Source: Tomocerus qinae (lineage: Eukaryota > Arthropoda > Collembola > Entomobryomorpha > Tomoceridae). From it: a stretch of DNA of 64,000 bases. The stretch is from contig CM034548.1 of assembly GCA_020055645.1 (NCBI GenBank), forward strand, positions 7,254,001 to 7,318,000, given 5' to 3'. Under the pieces are notes generated by a model. The model did not search any database. It was not told the origin of the DNA and saw nothing but the letters and a program-made list of their open reading frames with translations. Positions 35,601 through 48,100 of this stretch are shown one piece after another; position 1 is the first letter of the stretch; every line of letters starts with the position of its first letter. The position numbers were made by a program, and so were the translations under genes.

Positions 35601-38600
35601 CGCAAATAGATAAGCCTTACGAATGATCGTGGTCTTACGAAATGAATCTTGCTTAGTTGAAATTTGAAACGTAATCAGAATGGTAGACATAAATAGTTGG
35701 ACAGAGAAACTGCTTGGATGTAGGTAGTAATTTAAGTCATAATATGCACACATATATTATACGAAGGAGAAAACAGTATTGTGCATACTTACGTACTTAC
35801 AATGATTGTGATAAGAGAGATGAAAAATGTTGTCTGAAGTTGTCTATGGCTCGAGGAGCGTAGGTTGTGGGTCGGTCCGGCAGAGATGAAGTCGAAGGTT
35901 ACTGATTGATTGATTTATTGATTAAGCAACAGTTTCTGAATTTAGGAGTACTGCATATACCTAATTACCATTTACTACTATCACTACTATATACACTTAA
36001 TTCTCCTATCTCTGCAGACCACATTAAATCAGTTGCATTCCCAGAACATACTGCAAGTTTAACCTTTTTAAGTGGGGGAGTCCTAAATATATAAAGAAAT
36101 GTCTTCCACTGACTTTATATGTACATCATGCACTATAATTACAACTATTAACAATTATGTTGGCTACCAAATAATATTAAGAATGCAAACAAATGGAAGG
36201 TTTAATTCATCTCTGCAATGTTCGAGTATAACGATATCATTTACATTTTTTGTATACACATACTTAGTATCTTCGCTAAACAATGATGTATTGTACAGGA
36301 GAGTGGAGCGTGTTGTTTTCAGAGTAATCTAATAACTAACTGTGTGCATAGCTTCGAGCTGGTAGGCAGATTCTGTAACATTGATGGATTAGATGGCATA
36401 ATAGAAAATTAAAGTTTCCTTCTATGTATTTTATCTACACGAAGTTACTAGAGTAATTCAAAATATACATTGGCCCATGAAATACAAAAAGTTATGCATA
36501 ACAAGCATAGATTCAATACAGAATTATACGATTTAATATTCAAACTACAGAATCAATGTTACCTAAGGAGCAATAAGCGGCATAACGAACATCGAATCAA
36601 CTATTTACCTATATTCTTAATAATATGTGTCAAGTTGACTTGGATATTCGGCAATTTATGTGGGTATTTATTGTAGATTACAGTTGCAGCAATGATCTTG
36701 GAAGAAACGGGGATGCCTTTCTGCGAGGCGAGAGAGAATGGGGAATTAGGGCTTTTAATCTCACTCGAGTTATGCAACTTACTGATTGTACTGCTACTCT
36801 CTCTCTGTGTGTGAATATTGTAACTTAACTAGTAAGCCACATTCCCAACACTCCAAAGTATTCTTAATCTTACAAGTAATACTTCTTTGCTGCGTCTATC
36901 CTATGACCATAACAGCACAAAGCTGTAGGTCTTTTCTCTTGAACAATGATGAGCGGAGAGGACTTTTACAGACAGCACTGATAACTTCTGTTTGTATTTT
37001 GAAATTGTATATAAATAGTAGTATATCTATTGTCACTGCTACTAGGAATACGAAGAACAAATCAGCCAACCAAACAATAGTTACTCTATATTCAGAAATA
37101 TATCCCTAAAGTGGAGGAAATAGTAAAAAACAAATAACGAAGCGATACTCGCAGTTGTGTGGTACAATGGACAAAGCTGTGTCTTTATAAGTGCAGGAGT
37201 TTTAAAAGAACAAACGCAATAGTGTAGTATTTAGAGCAGGTATTTATGTAGTAGCTTGAGTAGGATTGTAAAGAGACCTACAGTCAGTAGATTAGTTATG
37301 CAGTAGTAGATATGGAGTCAATTGGATTGGGTTGTTGGAGCTGAGTGAGCTGATGATGAGATGAGATGTGGGAGCTGACTCAAGATCAGGTAATTTTCTC
37401 CGATTATGATAACACACAATGTGCAATAATCTACGAAGAATACAATAGAAGGTGACAAGACGTCGTCCGCCTCCTTACTTTTCTATTTTATGCTTTTATT
37501 TCTTCTTGTGCATTCTCACTACTCCCAACATTTCGATACACTGCACTGCATTTGATACAAAAGTTTGTCTTAATAATATATAAATCCTACCCACGGCAAG
37601 AAAGTTTCTATATAAATAATATTATCCTTTAGGAAGTGATAGTATGTTTAATGTCAATATTTAAATGGCTAGAGTGAGACGTACTAAAACTTACGATAGT
37701 ATATGTATACTTGACAAAGTAGATAGACAAACACTGCTATACACTAAGTAGTAGAAAAGAACAGAAAAACGTAGAGACATTAGCGTGACAGGCCATTACA
37801 ATTTCATGCAGCTTTACTATTATAGGACTGGAAGTCTAGTAACCGACTCTAAATTATTACATTATATAACGTTTACTTTGCTGCAACAGTCCACCACTTA
37901 AATACGTAGATGATATTAGTTTATGCCGTGCTGTCTTACAGGTACCATTCATGTCCATATTATGAATTTAGAACGGAGGTACTCTCCTAATATGACTGAT
38001 TACAATGTGCATGGATCGATAGTAAAAGTTAAGCTTCAGATCAGACAAACTAAATTTTGTGAACATGCATGATACATTTTCTATAAAAAAGCTACACATA
38101 TACCATAATCTGACGTGGACTACTAAATCGAACGGTATAGAAACACCGACGAGTAATATATGCAGTAATAAATTGAGACAGCTACGACTGCGGAGATACA
38201 TTTAAAGCATCATGCACATTTTATTCACCAAAATCAAAGTCAGCATCACTCATCCTGTTCTCTTTTCCGATGTGATGATCATTGGCCCAGATGTCTTGTC
38301 CAACAGTCTAAGCCTAACACACGATGCGATAACCGTCTTTCATACTTTTATCTATGGATAGGTCGGATAAATCTATAATCTCTATGGATAGGGAACTAAA
38401 GTACTGTAGAGTTGGGCAGGTACTTAACTTATCCATTTTACGTTCGCAGATCTGATCTGACTGAAGGCATGTTACATTTACAATATTGCATACCTATGTC
38501 TTGTCCATGTCTGCTCACTTTTTCTTTCCACTTTCTGACTTTTACATTACGGTATACCATTTTTCAGTCTAGTCTGTTATTATCCACGTATCTTTCATAT

Positions 38601-40235
38601 TTCACATAGCCCAATGCAAACGCATTAAATTCGAGCAGAGAACAAGAGCTATGAGGTTATTAATATTAGGGTAGTTAATAGTAGTTATGCATTATTTTGC
38701 ATTATTGAAACGTGCTCAAGAATTTATGAATGTTACAAGACACCAGGAGCTACCATGCAGTTCAATCTGTGAGGCTGCATTCTGTTATCTTATACTCAGC
38801 TTTGCTTTTACAATATATTACAGTCAATTTGCTGAATACTGCCTTCCGACAGCTAAAATTCGGAAAGAAAAATTGAACATTTTCAGGTAAATCTCCATGT
38901 TTAGATGAAATTCTTCTGTAAATATTAAACCTCGAGGATTATTCAAGAGTGGTCAAAGAATAGCTTGTTTATGCATTTAAAAATAAATCGATGCTTTCTG
39001 TCACTGTCCAATTTTCTGGAAATATATAATTAAATTTCATGAAATGAAAATTCCAAACCGGGATGAATTTACTGGTGTTTACATTTGCAGGGCAAGTTAT
39101 TAAAAAGATTGCCTAGTATTTTCATAGACAGTATTGATCAACAAAAGTCGGTAACATGTATAAGCACAATAATGGTTGTGCCTTGAATTTTCTACGGCGT
39201 GCCTTCACTACATCGTAATTGTAACGTTGTGAATAAGTAGTTATGCATTACCTACATGATATACCAATAACCTATTCATACTTAACCAAGATGCAATATA
39301 GGTGAACACGTACTATATAAAACATTTATGCATGGTTATGTCTTATAATTCCCGTCTCGATGTTTGACCCTCTCATCTCAATTCACAATGAGCAATGTAA
39401 CATGTTAACATGAAATTCACTTTTTAAAAATTCAGTCCAATGTCAGCTAACGGCGATTCTTAGGTGAACCATTCTACTCGGCATTTGTGCATATAGACTG
39501 AATAGTAATATCGTCATAAACCATAAACAGACGATGAATGCACAATAATTTGGTACTGATACATTTATAGGGTTACAGATGCATGAACGTACATCGGTAT
39601 ATATTACGTGCATAATGCACTATGAGTAAGTAGTTTATTACACTTTTGTAAATTAGCGGATGGAATGGAGTAAATATGTAGATAGATGGATATCATGTTA
39701 AGGGCAACTTGACAGTCTCAAGATTTTTGATTGTCATTAGGAAACCAAGTTTTCAAAATTGGAATTACAGGTTTAAACTAAACAAATAATTTTACACTTT
39801 TCGTTCTCAAATACTGAATTCTTTTTCCGGAGGTAGTATAAATTTAAAGCCCATTTCGAGGCACTGATTTTGAAAGAATTCTTTTGAGCAAATTACAAAA
39901 TGAAATTGACTCTTTCTACGCCAGCACATTATCGAATTTTTCAACATTATTTTTTCTTTTCACTTGGTACTATCAAAATTTCAAAAACAATTATGTATAC
40001 TGCCTCGTTTCAATTACAATTTTAGTTGCATGTGAAATTAAAACATTCGAGGTATGAGTGTAGAATTTCCATGTTAAGATTTATATCTTTATAAAACGGC
40101 CCATTTGGCCAGCTAATTTCCTTTTTTGATATCTTTTGAGATTTGTCCAGATTTGTTAGCTTTGATACGAATATCGCTAGGATGATTTTACATTACACGC
40201 AGATATGATGGAAATGACACTAAGTAGTTTTATGT

Positions 40236-40425
40236 TATCTTAATGGGAGAATTCAGGTTTGGTCTCACCTTTTAACCCAAACTGTCTAGCAGGCCTTAAG
40301 ATTAGATATCGCAGACACAATCCAGTGTTATTCCTATCCATCCTAATCCTGAGTAAATGAAAATGAACTCTGAAAGTTGCGCTGCAGTGTGCAATCAACT
40401 GAGCTACGTAAACAGCAAACACTGT
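40236..40425 (-). mobile_element. Decayed tRNA-derived SINE-like element
   Basis: Read on the - strand, the element begins with a tRNA-like head. TAGCTCAGTTGA (40406-40395) fits the RNA polymerase III A box TRGCNNAGYNGG at all but the last base. About 35 bases later, GAGTTCATTTTC (40370-40359) resembles a worn B box (GGTTCRANNCC). This spacing and order match tRNA genes and tRNA-derived SINEs. The following roughly 120 bp (CTCAGGATTAGGATGG onwards) is unrelated to a tRNA body, as expected of a SINE tail region. No target-site duplication or A-rich/simple 3' tail was evident. It is unlikely to be a working tRNA gene because no proper cloverleaf can be drawn. Confidence 0.45.
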
Positions 40426-42099
40426 AATTGAGAACTAGAATCGTTTACAAAACCAAATGAGTAATTATTTAGGTAGTAGTTTGATGTATCTTGTAACGTA
40501 ATTCTGCTTCTATGCTGCAGTCTGTTAAAAATTGTATTCATATTCACTTACAGAGCCTCGAGACTATATCAATCAACTGAATCAACTATATTCATTTATC
40601 AACCATTTCATCTTTTTTCTCGTAGTTCTGCACTCAGCAACATTAATCAATTATAGAGCAGAGCCTATTCATGCTTACTCAATTTCACAGAGGTGACTCC
40701 TCGCATTATTTTAGAGGTATTCATAAATAGAGAAATTCTTTTCCCCTTCCATTCATTCATTTTCCTTCCACATGCAATTATTTTTCAGTGTAACTCATTC
40801 TCTATGCTTAGTGCGAAGAAGCCTTTGCAGACTAAACACGAACAAAAGTCCTATAGTTATTTTCTTCAGTCAAAAAATTGACTTGATCCCATTGTAGGCT
40901 GTTGACTACAAAAATATCAGAAAAGACATATTCCTGTTATCCGAGACGATTGAATAAAATAAAAAGTCTTGTTTAGCGACTCTATCTTTGATAACGACAG
41001 TGTACAAAAAAGGAATGGAGATAAACTTGAATTTTATTTGCAATAATTACAAGCTAAGGGAGACTATAATCCTGATTGAATAGCGGAAGTATGTAGATAC
41101 TTGGCGTATCCATTAAAAAGTTGTAATCTGTTTAAGTACCTACTTATCTTGTTGAGGTAATTCAAAAAGAAAAGATAAGTTGCAATAAATTTCAGGGCCT
41201 AGGTAATTGTTCGAGAGTAAATAATAAAACTGCTCACAATGGCTCGGTAGAAAAATGTATTAATGTAGAAGAAGCAAATAGCCAACGGGGCTCTGATAAG
41301 TAATTCCCTCATCTAATGAACATATTATGCATAAAGGAGCAGAAAAGAACAGTTGAAGAAAAATGAATTGATAAGAGTGGTTATCCTAAAGGTTGAATCT
41401 CTGCAAAAGAATATTATTAGGAAACTCCTCAATAATTGCAATGGTAATAATTTGTTTGTATTGATAATGGATTGAACTGGGCTGATTGGCTGAATTGTAC
41501 TTCCTCTCACAAGAAATTGTAGCTTTACTTTTTTCAGAGCTCCTGGGTTCTAGTCTGGTCCACATACCGAAGGAGTAGAAGATTTACAAGAAGATAATAG
41601 TACATAATTACTTATTTTATTCTGTAGCTCTCTCCATCCATATCGTCTCACTCAAGTATGCGTAAGTAGTGATCTACTATACCTACTAAATAGCTGGCTG
41701 ATGTACGTATACTATAGAAAGTCTCCATCAGATAAATTCGATGGTGATAGATGATGTAAGCAAAGTTGTTATTGCGACTGACTGACTGGTCGCTTGGCTC
41801 GTATTAATAATAATGCATTGAGTTCTAATGTTATAACATTATGTATGTAATGTAAGGTAATGTATATGTAATATCAGAATACAATGAAAACAAAGTGGAG
41901 ATGCGATGATGGAAACAAGAAACGAGATCAATTGTTCATGAGCCGGCCCTGACAATCTGCCTATTATGATAAAGCACATGAGCCTATCAGACTTGTCCGT
42001 GTCCTTCTCAAACCTCTCATTAAAATCTCAGATGCTTTCTTGAGCAGTTAAACCTGCACTAAACTCCGAGTCAGTCACTACATCGTTTTCCGTTAAGTT
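40426..42099. other. Non-coding stretch between SINE relic and candidate exon
   Basis: AT-rich sequence without a supportable gene. From about 41.5 kb to 42.1 kb it becomes somewhat less AT-rich (GATTGGCTGAATT, GACTGACTGGTCGCTTGG). This would suit promoter-proximal DNA if the exon at 42100 is real. Confidence 0.4.
41826..41841. repeat. Perfect 16-bp palindrome TAATGTTATAACATTA
   Basis: A self-complementary 16-mer, followed by several GTAATGTA words to about 41870. It lies about 250 bp before the candidate first exon at 42.1 kb. It is probably low-complexity sequence but could be a dimer-binding site. Confidence 0.45.
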
Positions 42100-42120
42100 A
42101 TGGCACCTGCCAAAACTCAG
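42100..42120 (+). CDS. Possible isolated first coding exon (MAPAKTQ)
   Basis: ATGGCACCTGCCAAAACTCAG runs straight into GTGAGT (42121), a consensus donor with an exonic CAG. The ATG has a G at -3 and at +4. TCAGTC at 42071-42076 fits the arthropod initiator, about 27 bases upstream. This combination (initiator, short leader, good ATG, few codons, consensus donor, phase 0) is typical of a short first coding exon. I could not find a convincing next exon in the remaining 22 kb, and seven residues identify no family. It could be the start of a gene with a very long first intron running out of the window, or chance. Confidence 0.25.
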
Positions 42121-42121
42121 G

Positions 42122-45100
42122 TGAGTCAATGTAATGAACTATTACACTCCAACACTTTTCTTTATCTTGGGCTCATTATGTTCTTATCTCGTGGCTATAG
42201 ACGATAAGTTATGCCAGGCAGTTTCATCCCGATCCTGTCTTATCACACACTTACTGTTCTTTGCCTATCTCCTTCCACTACTATCTAGGTACTATCTACC
42301 TATGTAAATCTATACTTATAACAAGTAGGTCCTTATAATAATATAATACCTAGGCACCTACTTATAATAATATACGTACCTTACCAGACTGGACTGGACT
42401 GGAATTCTTTCAGTCTTACGTCGTCGTCGTCGGCTTCATCATAATATTACAGGACCCAATGCATTCATCTTTTTTCCTCCTGTAGGTACGTCATTGTATT
42501 CCTATCGGTGAATTTTCTTGTATCAATTACTTTAATTGTTCCTAAACGCTTTCTGACGAGAATGCTAATAAATATGACTTCATTCCAAACAAAAATCAAC
42601 TACATGGCATTTACAAGTTCACCATAGTCATATTCCTTGTGGAACATTACTCTTCTCTAATCATTATTACTTTGCATATTAGAATGTCTATTCTCATAAC
42701 TGTTTACATAATATTTAGCCTATAAAGTACACCAATTCCAATTAGAATAATATTTACTCGTACAATCAAAACGTTCTGATTTCTTTATTAAAGTAGGTAG
42801 ACCAAACGTATCATTTTATCTAAATAGGTACTATTATTACTACTAATTTGTATAATTATAATTACAAATCAAAGAGATCACTTGATTTGTCATTGCTCCC
42901 TTTACCAGTATGTAAAGTTGTTAAACAAATACATACTAAGATGCCAAATTACTTCATCGGTTGTAAATGCTAATGGCTCACTTGACATACTAACTACTAA
43001 TTCCTTATGGTAAGGTATATACACCACTCTAAAAACTTTACTATTACTTCTAGCTGTTATCACTTATGCAATTTATTAATATTTTTACTACACGGAGATT
43101 ATTAATTAAGTTACTTATGGTAGAATGGACCATAAAATTGTAAAGATTTCTTTGGCATTTTAAAAAATAAATGTTTTCAGGCTAAATGATTAAAAGCTAT
43201 TTAAAAAGCCATCGCCAAAGGACAACATTTTTCCTACATTATCCAGAGCATAAAGTAGATTTACGCACAATAGAAGAGCTGGATGGATTATAGAGTATAT
43301 TGAACATTTTTGTGTTAAACAACATCTCACTTGTTTGTACATTACCTTTCCATCGACTCGACTCCATAAAACTATGCAAATATTTATGCCTTAGCTGCCG
43401 AACGACATTTGATGCCTAAAGGGCAAATAATAATACGCATAAAAATCATAAAATTACATATATATTTCTCTTCCTGCTGGACATATTCAAGTGGACTATC
43501 TAGAATCCTGAAGATGTCCTTCAATCAACTTTAAGCATTACTCATTCAATTGGATTGCTGATGCTGATAGAGTGAGGTATTTCCAATACGTGTACATTGC
43601 TGACAAAAAATAAAAATTAGCTAATATAAGTAACCTACTAAAGATTCTTTATTATTCCTAGGGAAATAAATGAAGTAACTCATGAGACGATAAATTCTTA
43701 TATACTTATCCAATAATCCAACTTGAAGAGAGGTACACACTATTATGATAGTACGCATTCTCTGCTGCCAACTACTGGAAATGATTCCGTACACTGTTTC
43801 TTATTTGCTCTTTAATTGCAAAATATTCACTGCTATCCAATTTAGAGTTGCGTCCATCCAATAATTTACTGGGAATTGCAATTTATGATTTAATGACCAC
43901 TAAATAATTTACTGTCAAGTATAATGTATAAAAAAACTGGCTCAATACATTAGGTAGATGTAACATAAGCATTATACGTATAATATGCTATTTAGCAAAG
44001 AAAAAGAACAAAATGGCTCCCGGCTAAATATACCTAACAATACTTACGATATGTCGTAAAACCAAGAAAAAATATATGGCATGCTTTATTACCAGTCTTT
44101 TTATTGGTTTTATTTTGTGTGACAGTGTAAACAGGTGCAACTACTCTTGCAAAACCCACTTAATGAAGTGATGTAATGATTATGTAGATCTTTTAAAAGT
44201 ATTTTTGCTATTTTTGGGACACTTACGCACAGAATTAAAATAAATATGATGCAGGTCCTGTTTAATATCTAAACTCAATTCCCATACTCAATGCATGTTT
44301 ATATAATCAGAAAAATCCCTATTAATCAACCTTAATAGGGGAAGTAATAATAATTATGTTGACTGACTTTGACATCCCATCGACTATATTATTCAGTTGG
44401 ACGTTTTTGTTTATATCGCAGTTCGCATGCCGCGTGCCATTTATTGGCTTTTGACCAAAAGGAAATCGGTTTAAAAACTCTGGCGTAATTAACCTTCAAT
44501 GGATGTAGATGCAGAAAATCAGCTATGTAAATATCGTGTTCTGTAAGGAAAGCTAACAATGGGGCAATTTGTCATTGATTTTTTAAAAATAAGCTGAGAA
44601 GAAACTGTTAGGTAAATGTTTTTTTTTCCTGGAAGGAGTTTTTATTTCTGACAGTCAGTCAGTAATAGATTTAAAGGATGGAAAGACGGAAGCTAAATTG
44701 TTGTCAAGTGAAGCCAAGTGATCTGATCGTGAGTTTAATGGAATAAAGTAGTAGTAGTCGTTTCTTTGGTACCTGCAATGAATACAACGACTACAATTCA
44801 CTTGTGTGATCCAGTTGAATATGATATTTTGTTGTGTTGGAAGTAAATGTAAATACATAGATGCAAAGGACAAACAGCAATGCAAATATATTGCTATGGG
44901 CACTAACAGTGTAATATATAAGGCATTGTGTTTTTTAGTATTTACACAGGTTATACAATGTACGCGTACGTAAGGATGTCTGTGAAATAAAAGTAGAAAA
45001 AGTTGACAGCAAAGTGAATAGAGTGGAATAAAAGAGTGACTCTTCTGTCTTATTCTCTGAGACACCACGAAACAAGACAGGAGTTCAACATTCAACACTC

Positions 45101-48100
45101 GAAAGGTTATAATAATATTATTTGCTATACTTGAGGCAATAGATACGCAATTTCTTTATTATCCATTATGGTATCCATGTTTTTTTGAATACAATGAGCA
45201 AGGAAAGGATATCCTATGCACACCTACTTATAATATTCATATTGGTTATAGTAACATTTTAGTGCATCCTTTAGAGGCATCGCTGTATCTACAGACTATA
45301 CGATTGTAGTAATTGTAATACAATACGGCGATCTACCCTTTGCTATGTTCTTGAAGTATTACTACATGAACTAACAATGAGTCCTCAGGTCCTGTTCTGC
45401 TGTCATGATCTTTAGATATATATAGAGCACAAAGGTATGTGTCTCAACTCCTCAATCATGAATTCATGAATATAAACTACGTGGGCTGGTTTGCTCGTTT
45501 GTCTTTTGATTTAAGAATCCTAAATTCCTGGTAGGATGCTGTGACTGAATCTTCTCTTTCTATTCCTCATTCAAATTTTCTATAAAGCCGTCAAGTGACT
45601 TATAAGGATGTAAATTGAAATAATAATTTTTCTGAATCCATCACTCAACGAGACTTCATAACCATCAAACGAATTTGGAGTGAAATGTGAGTAATAATGT
45701 CACCGTTTCTTCAAAAACATTGCAAATATATAAGGAGCTGACAATAAACACATTCCTACGTAAAGACACAATGCAACTATTTATCAGCCACAATTTAATT
45801 TCGAATAGATACTCAAATTCTCATAACGCTCCAGTTCCAGTGAGTATTAATATTCAAGTGCTACTCAATTCCATATAAGGAAATTGTCAAAGAGTGTATT
45901 GTTTCAATACTACCTATTAATTGACTCATTTTTTACAAGCAAAGGAGGAAATTTAGAAAATTATAGCAATCATCCCATAATTGTATCTGAAGGCGGATGC
46001 AAGCTCAAATTTTTACAAATCGGGTCGCATGATATTATCGCTATTGCATAACAATAGTATCTTCTGGAAAGCTTTTGTATAAAGCTTATATTGCACAAAT
46101 TAACTACCTTCTCAAAAAGAAACTCAATACAAACGGTACCATGTAAATGGTAAACAATTCAAGAGCAGGTCAGAAGCTATACATGTTGCAGGCAAATTAG
46201 AAAAGCCAAATTTTTCTAGTAAAAGGATTTTTTAAACATATTCTGCTATACTGAATCCAAAAAAGGAGTAAATAATTGTATTAAAATATCCGCAGTTTTA
46301 ACATTTTAAAATCTGTCAGCAGAAACAGTTGGAACATATTTAATGACAAAAATAGAGCAAAAATCAGAACATGTTTAGATTCAAATATTTTTAAAAAATT
46401 CTTGAGGATTGGCTTGACCAAATAAATACTGTTGCTTTGTAATCGGCGTTTCTTTTGATGTACTCAGGTTCAGACACAATTATCTGCGAATAAAAAAATT
46501 AGAAATTAAATTACTTAACACTCCATTCCCCAGGTATTCCAAGCTAATAATAATGTATGTAGCAACTTAGGCAGCAGGGTATCACCTCTCCCGCAAATTT
46601 ATATACAGCTTGAGGATGACATAATAGTAAAAGTTTTAAGCACATTTTATTTTTATTTGCCAATGTATAATTGTCCAATAAATGCACCTACGTAAGTACA
46701 TGTCTTTCTTTTTATTGATTAACACAAAAATAGTAGTGAAGTACTTCACAGACCATTATTCTTCAGGACTGGTTTTTGGTTACTGATGATATTGTACACA
46801 GATCTATTTACTTATCAGAAAGTGAACATCAGCAATGAAACTGTAAGCATTTAGATTTTTGGCATGACTTTCAAGTAGACAATTAAAAGGCAGACGATAA
46901 ATGACGAGTTCCTTTTAATTGCAAATAGTAAGTATAATTACTACCGGTTTGTCTCCACAGAATAGCACGATCATCGTTAATGATTGCTACTCCTAAAGGT
47001 CTGTTAACGCTCACTCTACACCTGTGCCCATAAACTACCCAATCCCCATTAATAAAATATTTTCATTCATGCTGCAGGAAAATTTCGACGATCCATTCTG
47101 TAACGAATAATATTGGGAAGTTGCTGTGAAACTCTGATTTATGCACAAGGCGACTTTTGTAATCGCTAACTCACTTTTCTTCGCACATTACAGAGAGTGT
47201 GCAATCCTTTGGAACCACATTTCTATTAGCATAACAATAGCAGAGAGTTAGTCACAAAGCACACAACGCTCTTCTCTCAAGACAAACACTCTCGACGGTG
47301 TAAACGTGTTTAGTTAATTATTAGATCACAAGACGTCGGGTTTTTGTACTTTATTCCTTATGATGAAGACTAAAACAGGATTATCACAAAATAGGTACTT
47401 AAACCAGATATACCTAAATGAAATCATTTAAAATAGAGCAATGCAAGAACATCTTCCCGTCATTGTTGGCTCATTTATCATTCGGTGTTTGCTTACTAAT
47501 ATCCCTGACTAGTTATTTGTCTATTGGCAATGAAAATAATTGTATTTAATTTTTTAAATTAAAATTATTGAATTTTTGAAATAAAATTTACGCTTTGTCT
47601 CCTTTCCAATTTTTTATAATTATTACTTAATAATGCCATTACTACAATTTTTATTTGAAAGCGATAAATGGAATTTTTTAATGGTAATTTTTAAAGGATA
47701 TTCTCAAATGACTGATCTTATGAGGTTATCCCTATCAGATTGTGAGATTGTCATTGAAACGACTGATGAAGAAGCAAGGCAAATTAAAAATGGAATGTAG
47801 AGCCAGGTGAAATGGGAAAGACAAAGCAGGACAAGTTCTGTACTTAGGTAAATAAATTTGCTCTAGTTACTATAAGTTGACTCATTGAACACTTGGCTTC
47901 AACTTGAACTGGATTTAATCAGAAAAATTCTGAAGGAGATAAGTAGCCAATATTTTCTCATTTTTATTGATTAGTATTCGCAAGTCTGTGGATACATTTA
48001 TTATGCAAGTTGAGAGAGTCTTTCATAAAAAACGTTACGATTAGCAACTCCAGTCAAGTCGAGGCAAGTCAAGCCCGTCTGTTACACCGGACAATACAAT

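Larger units (their letters stand above)
25716..40230. other. AT-rich non-coding desert, first part
   Basis: About 14.5 kb without a supportable gene. All open frames are short (at most 107 codons), without domains, and overlap frames on both strands. It contains the AT palindrome and ATT microsatellite above, alternative AATAAA signals near 26.46 and 26.57 kb, a CCTACCTACCTA array at about 30111-30124, and a CAGT triplet run near 31.36 kb. It also contains stretches of alternating purine and pyrimidine strand bias (for example C/T-rich + strand at 33.3-34.5 kb). It is either intergenic or intron of a gene lying beyond the window. Confidence 0.55.

Noticed and set aside
38687-38890. 67-codon frame ending near TTTTCAG|GTAAAT, considered as an exon
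   Set aside because: The donor is weak, the translation has no domain, and no partner acceptor or exon was found.
44655-45098. 147-codon open frame on the - strand
   Set aside because: Same compositional cause as at 10.1-10.8 kb. It is rich in Cys, Leu, His and Tyr without motif or signal and lacks a recognisable family.
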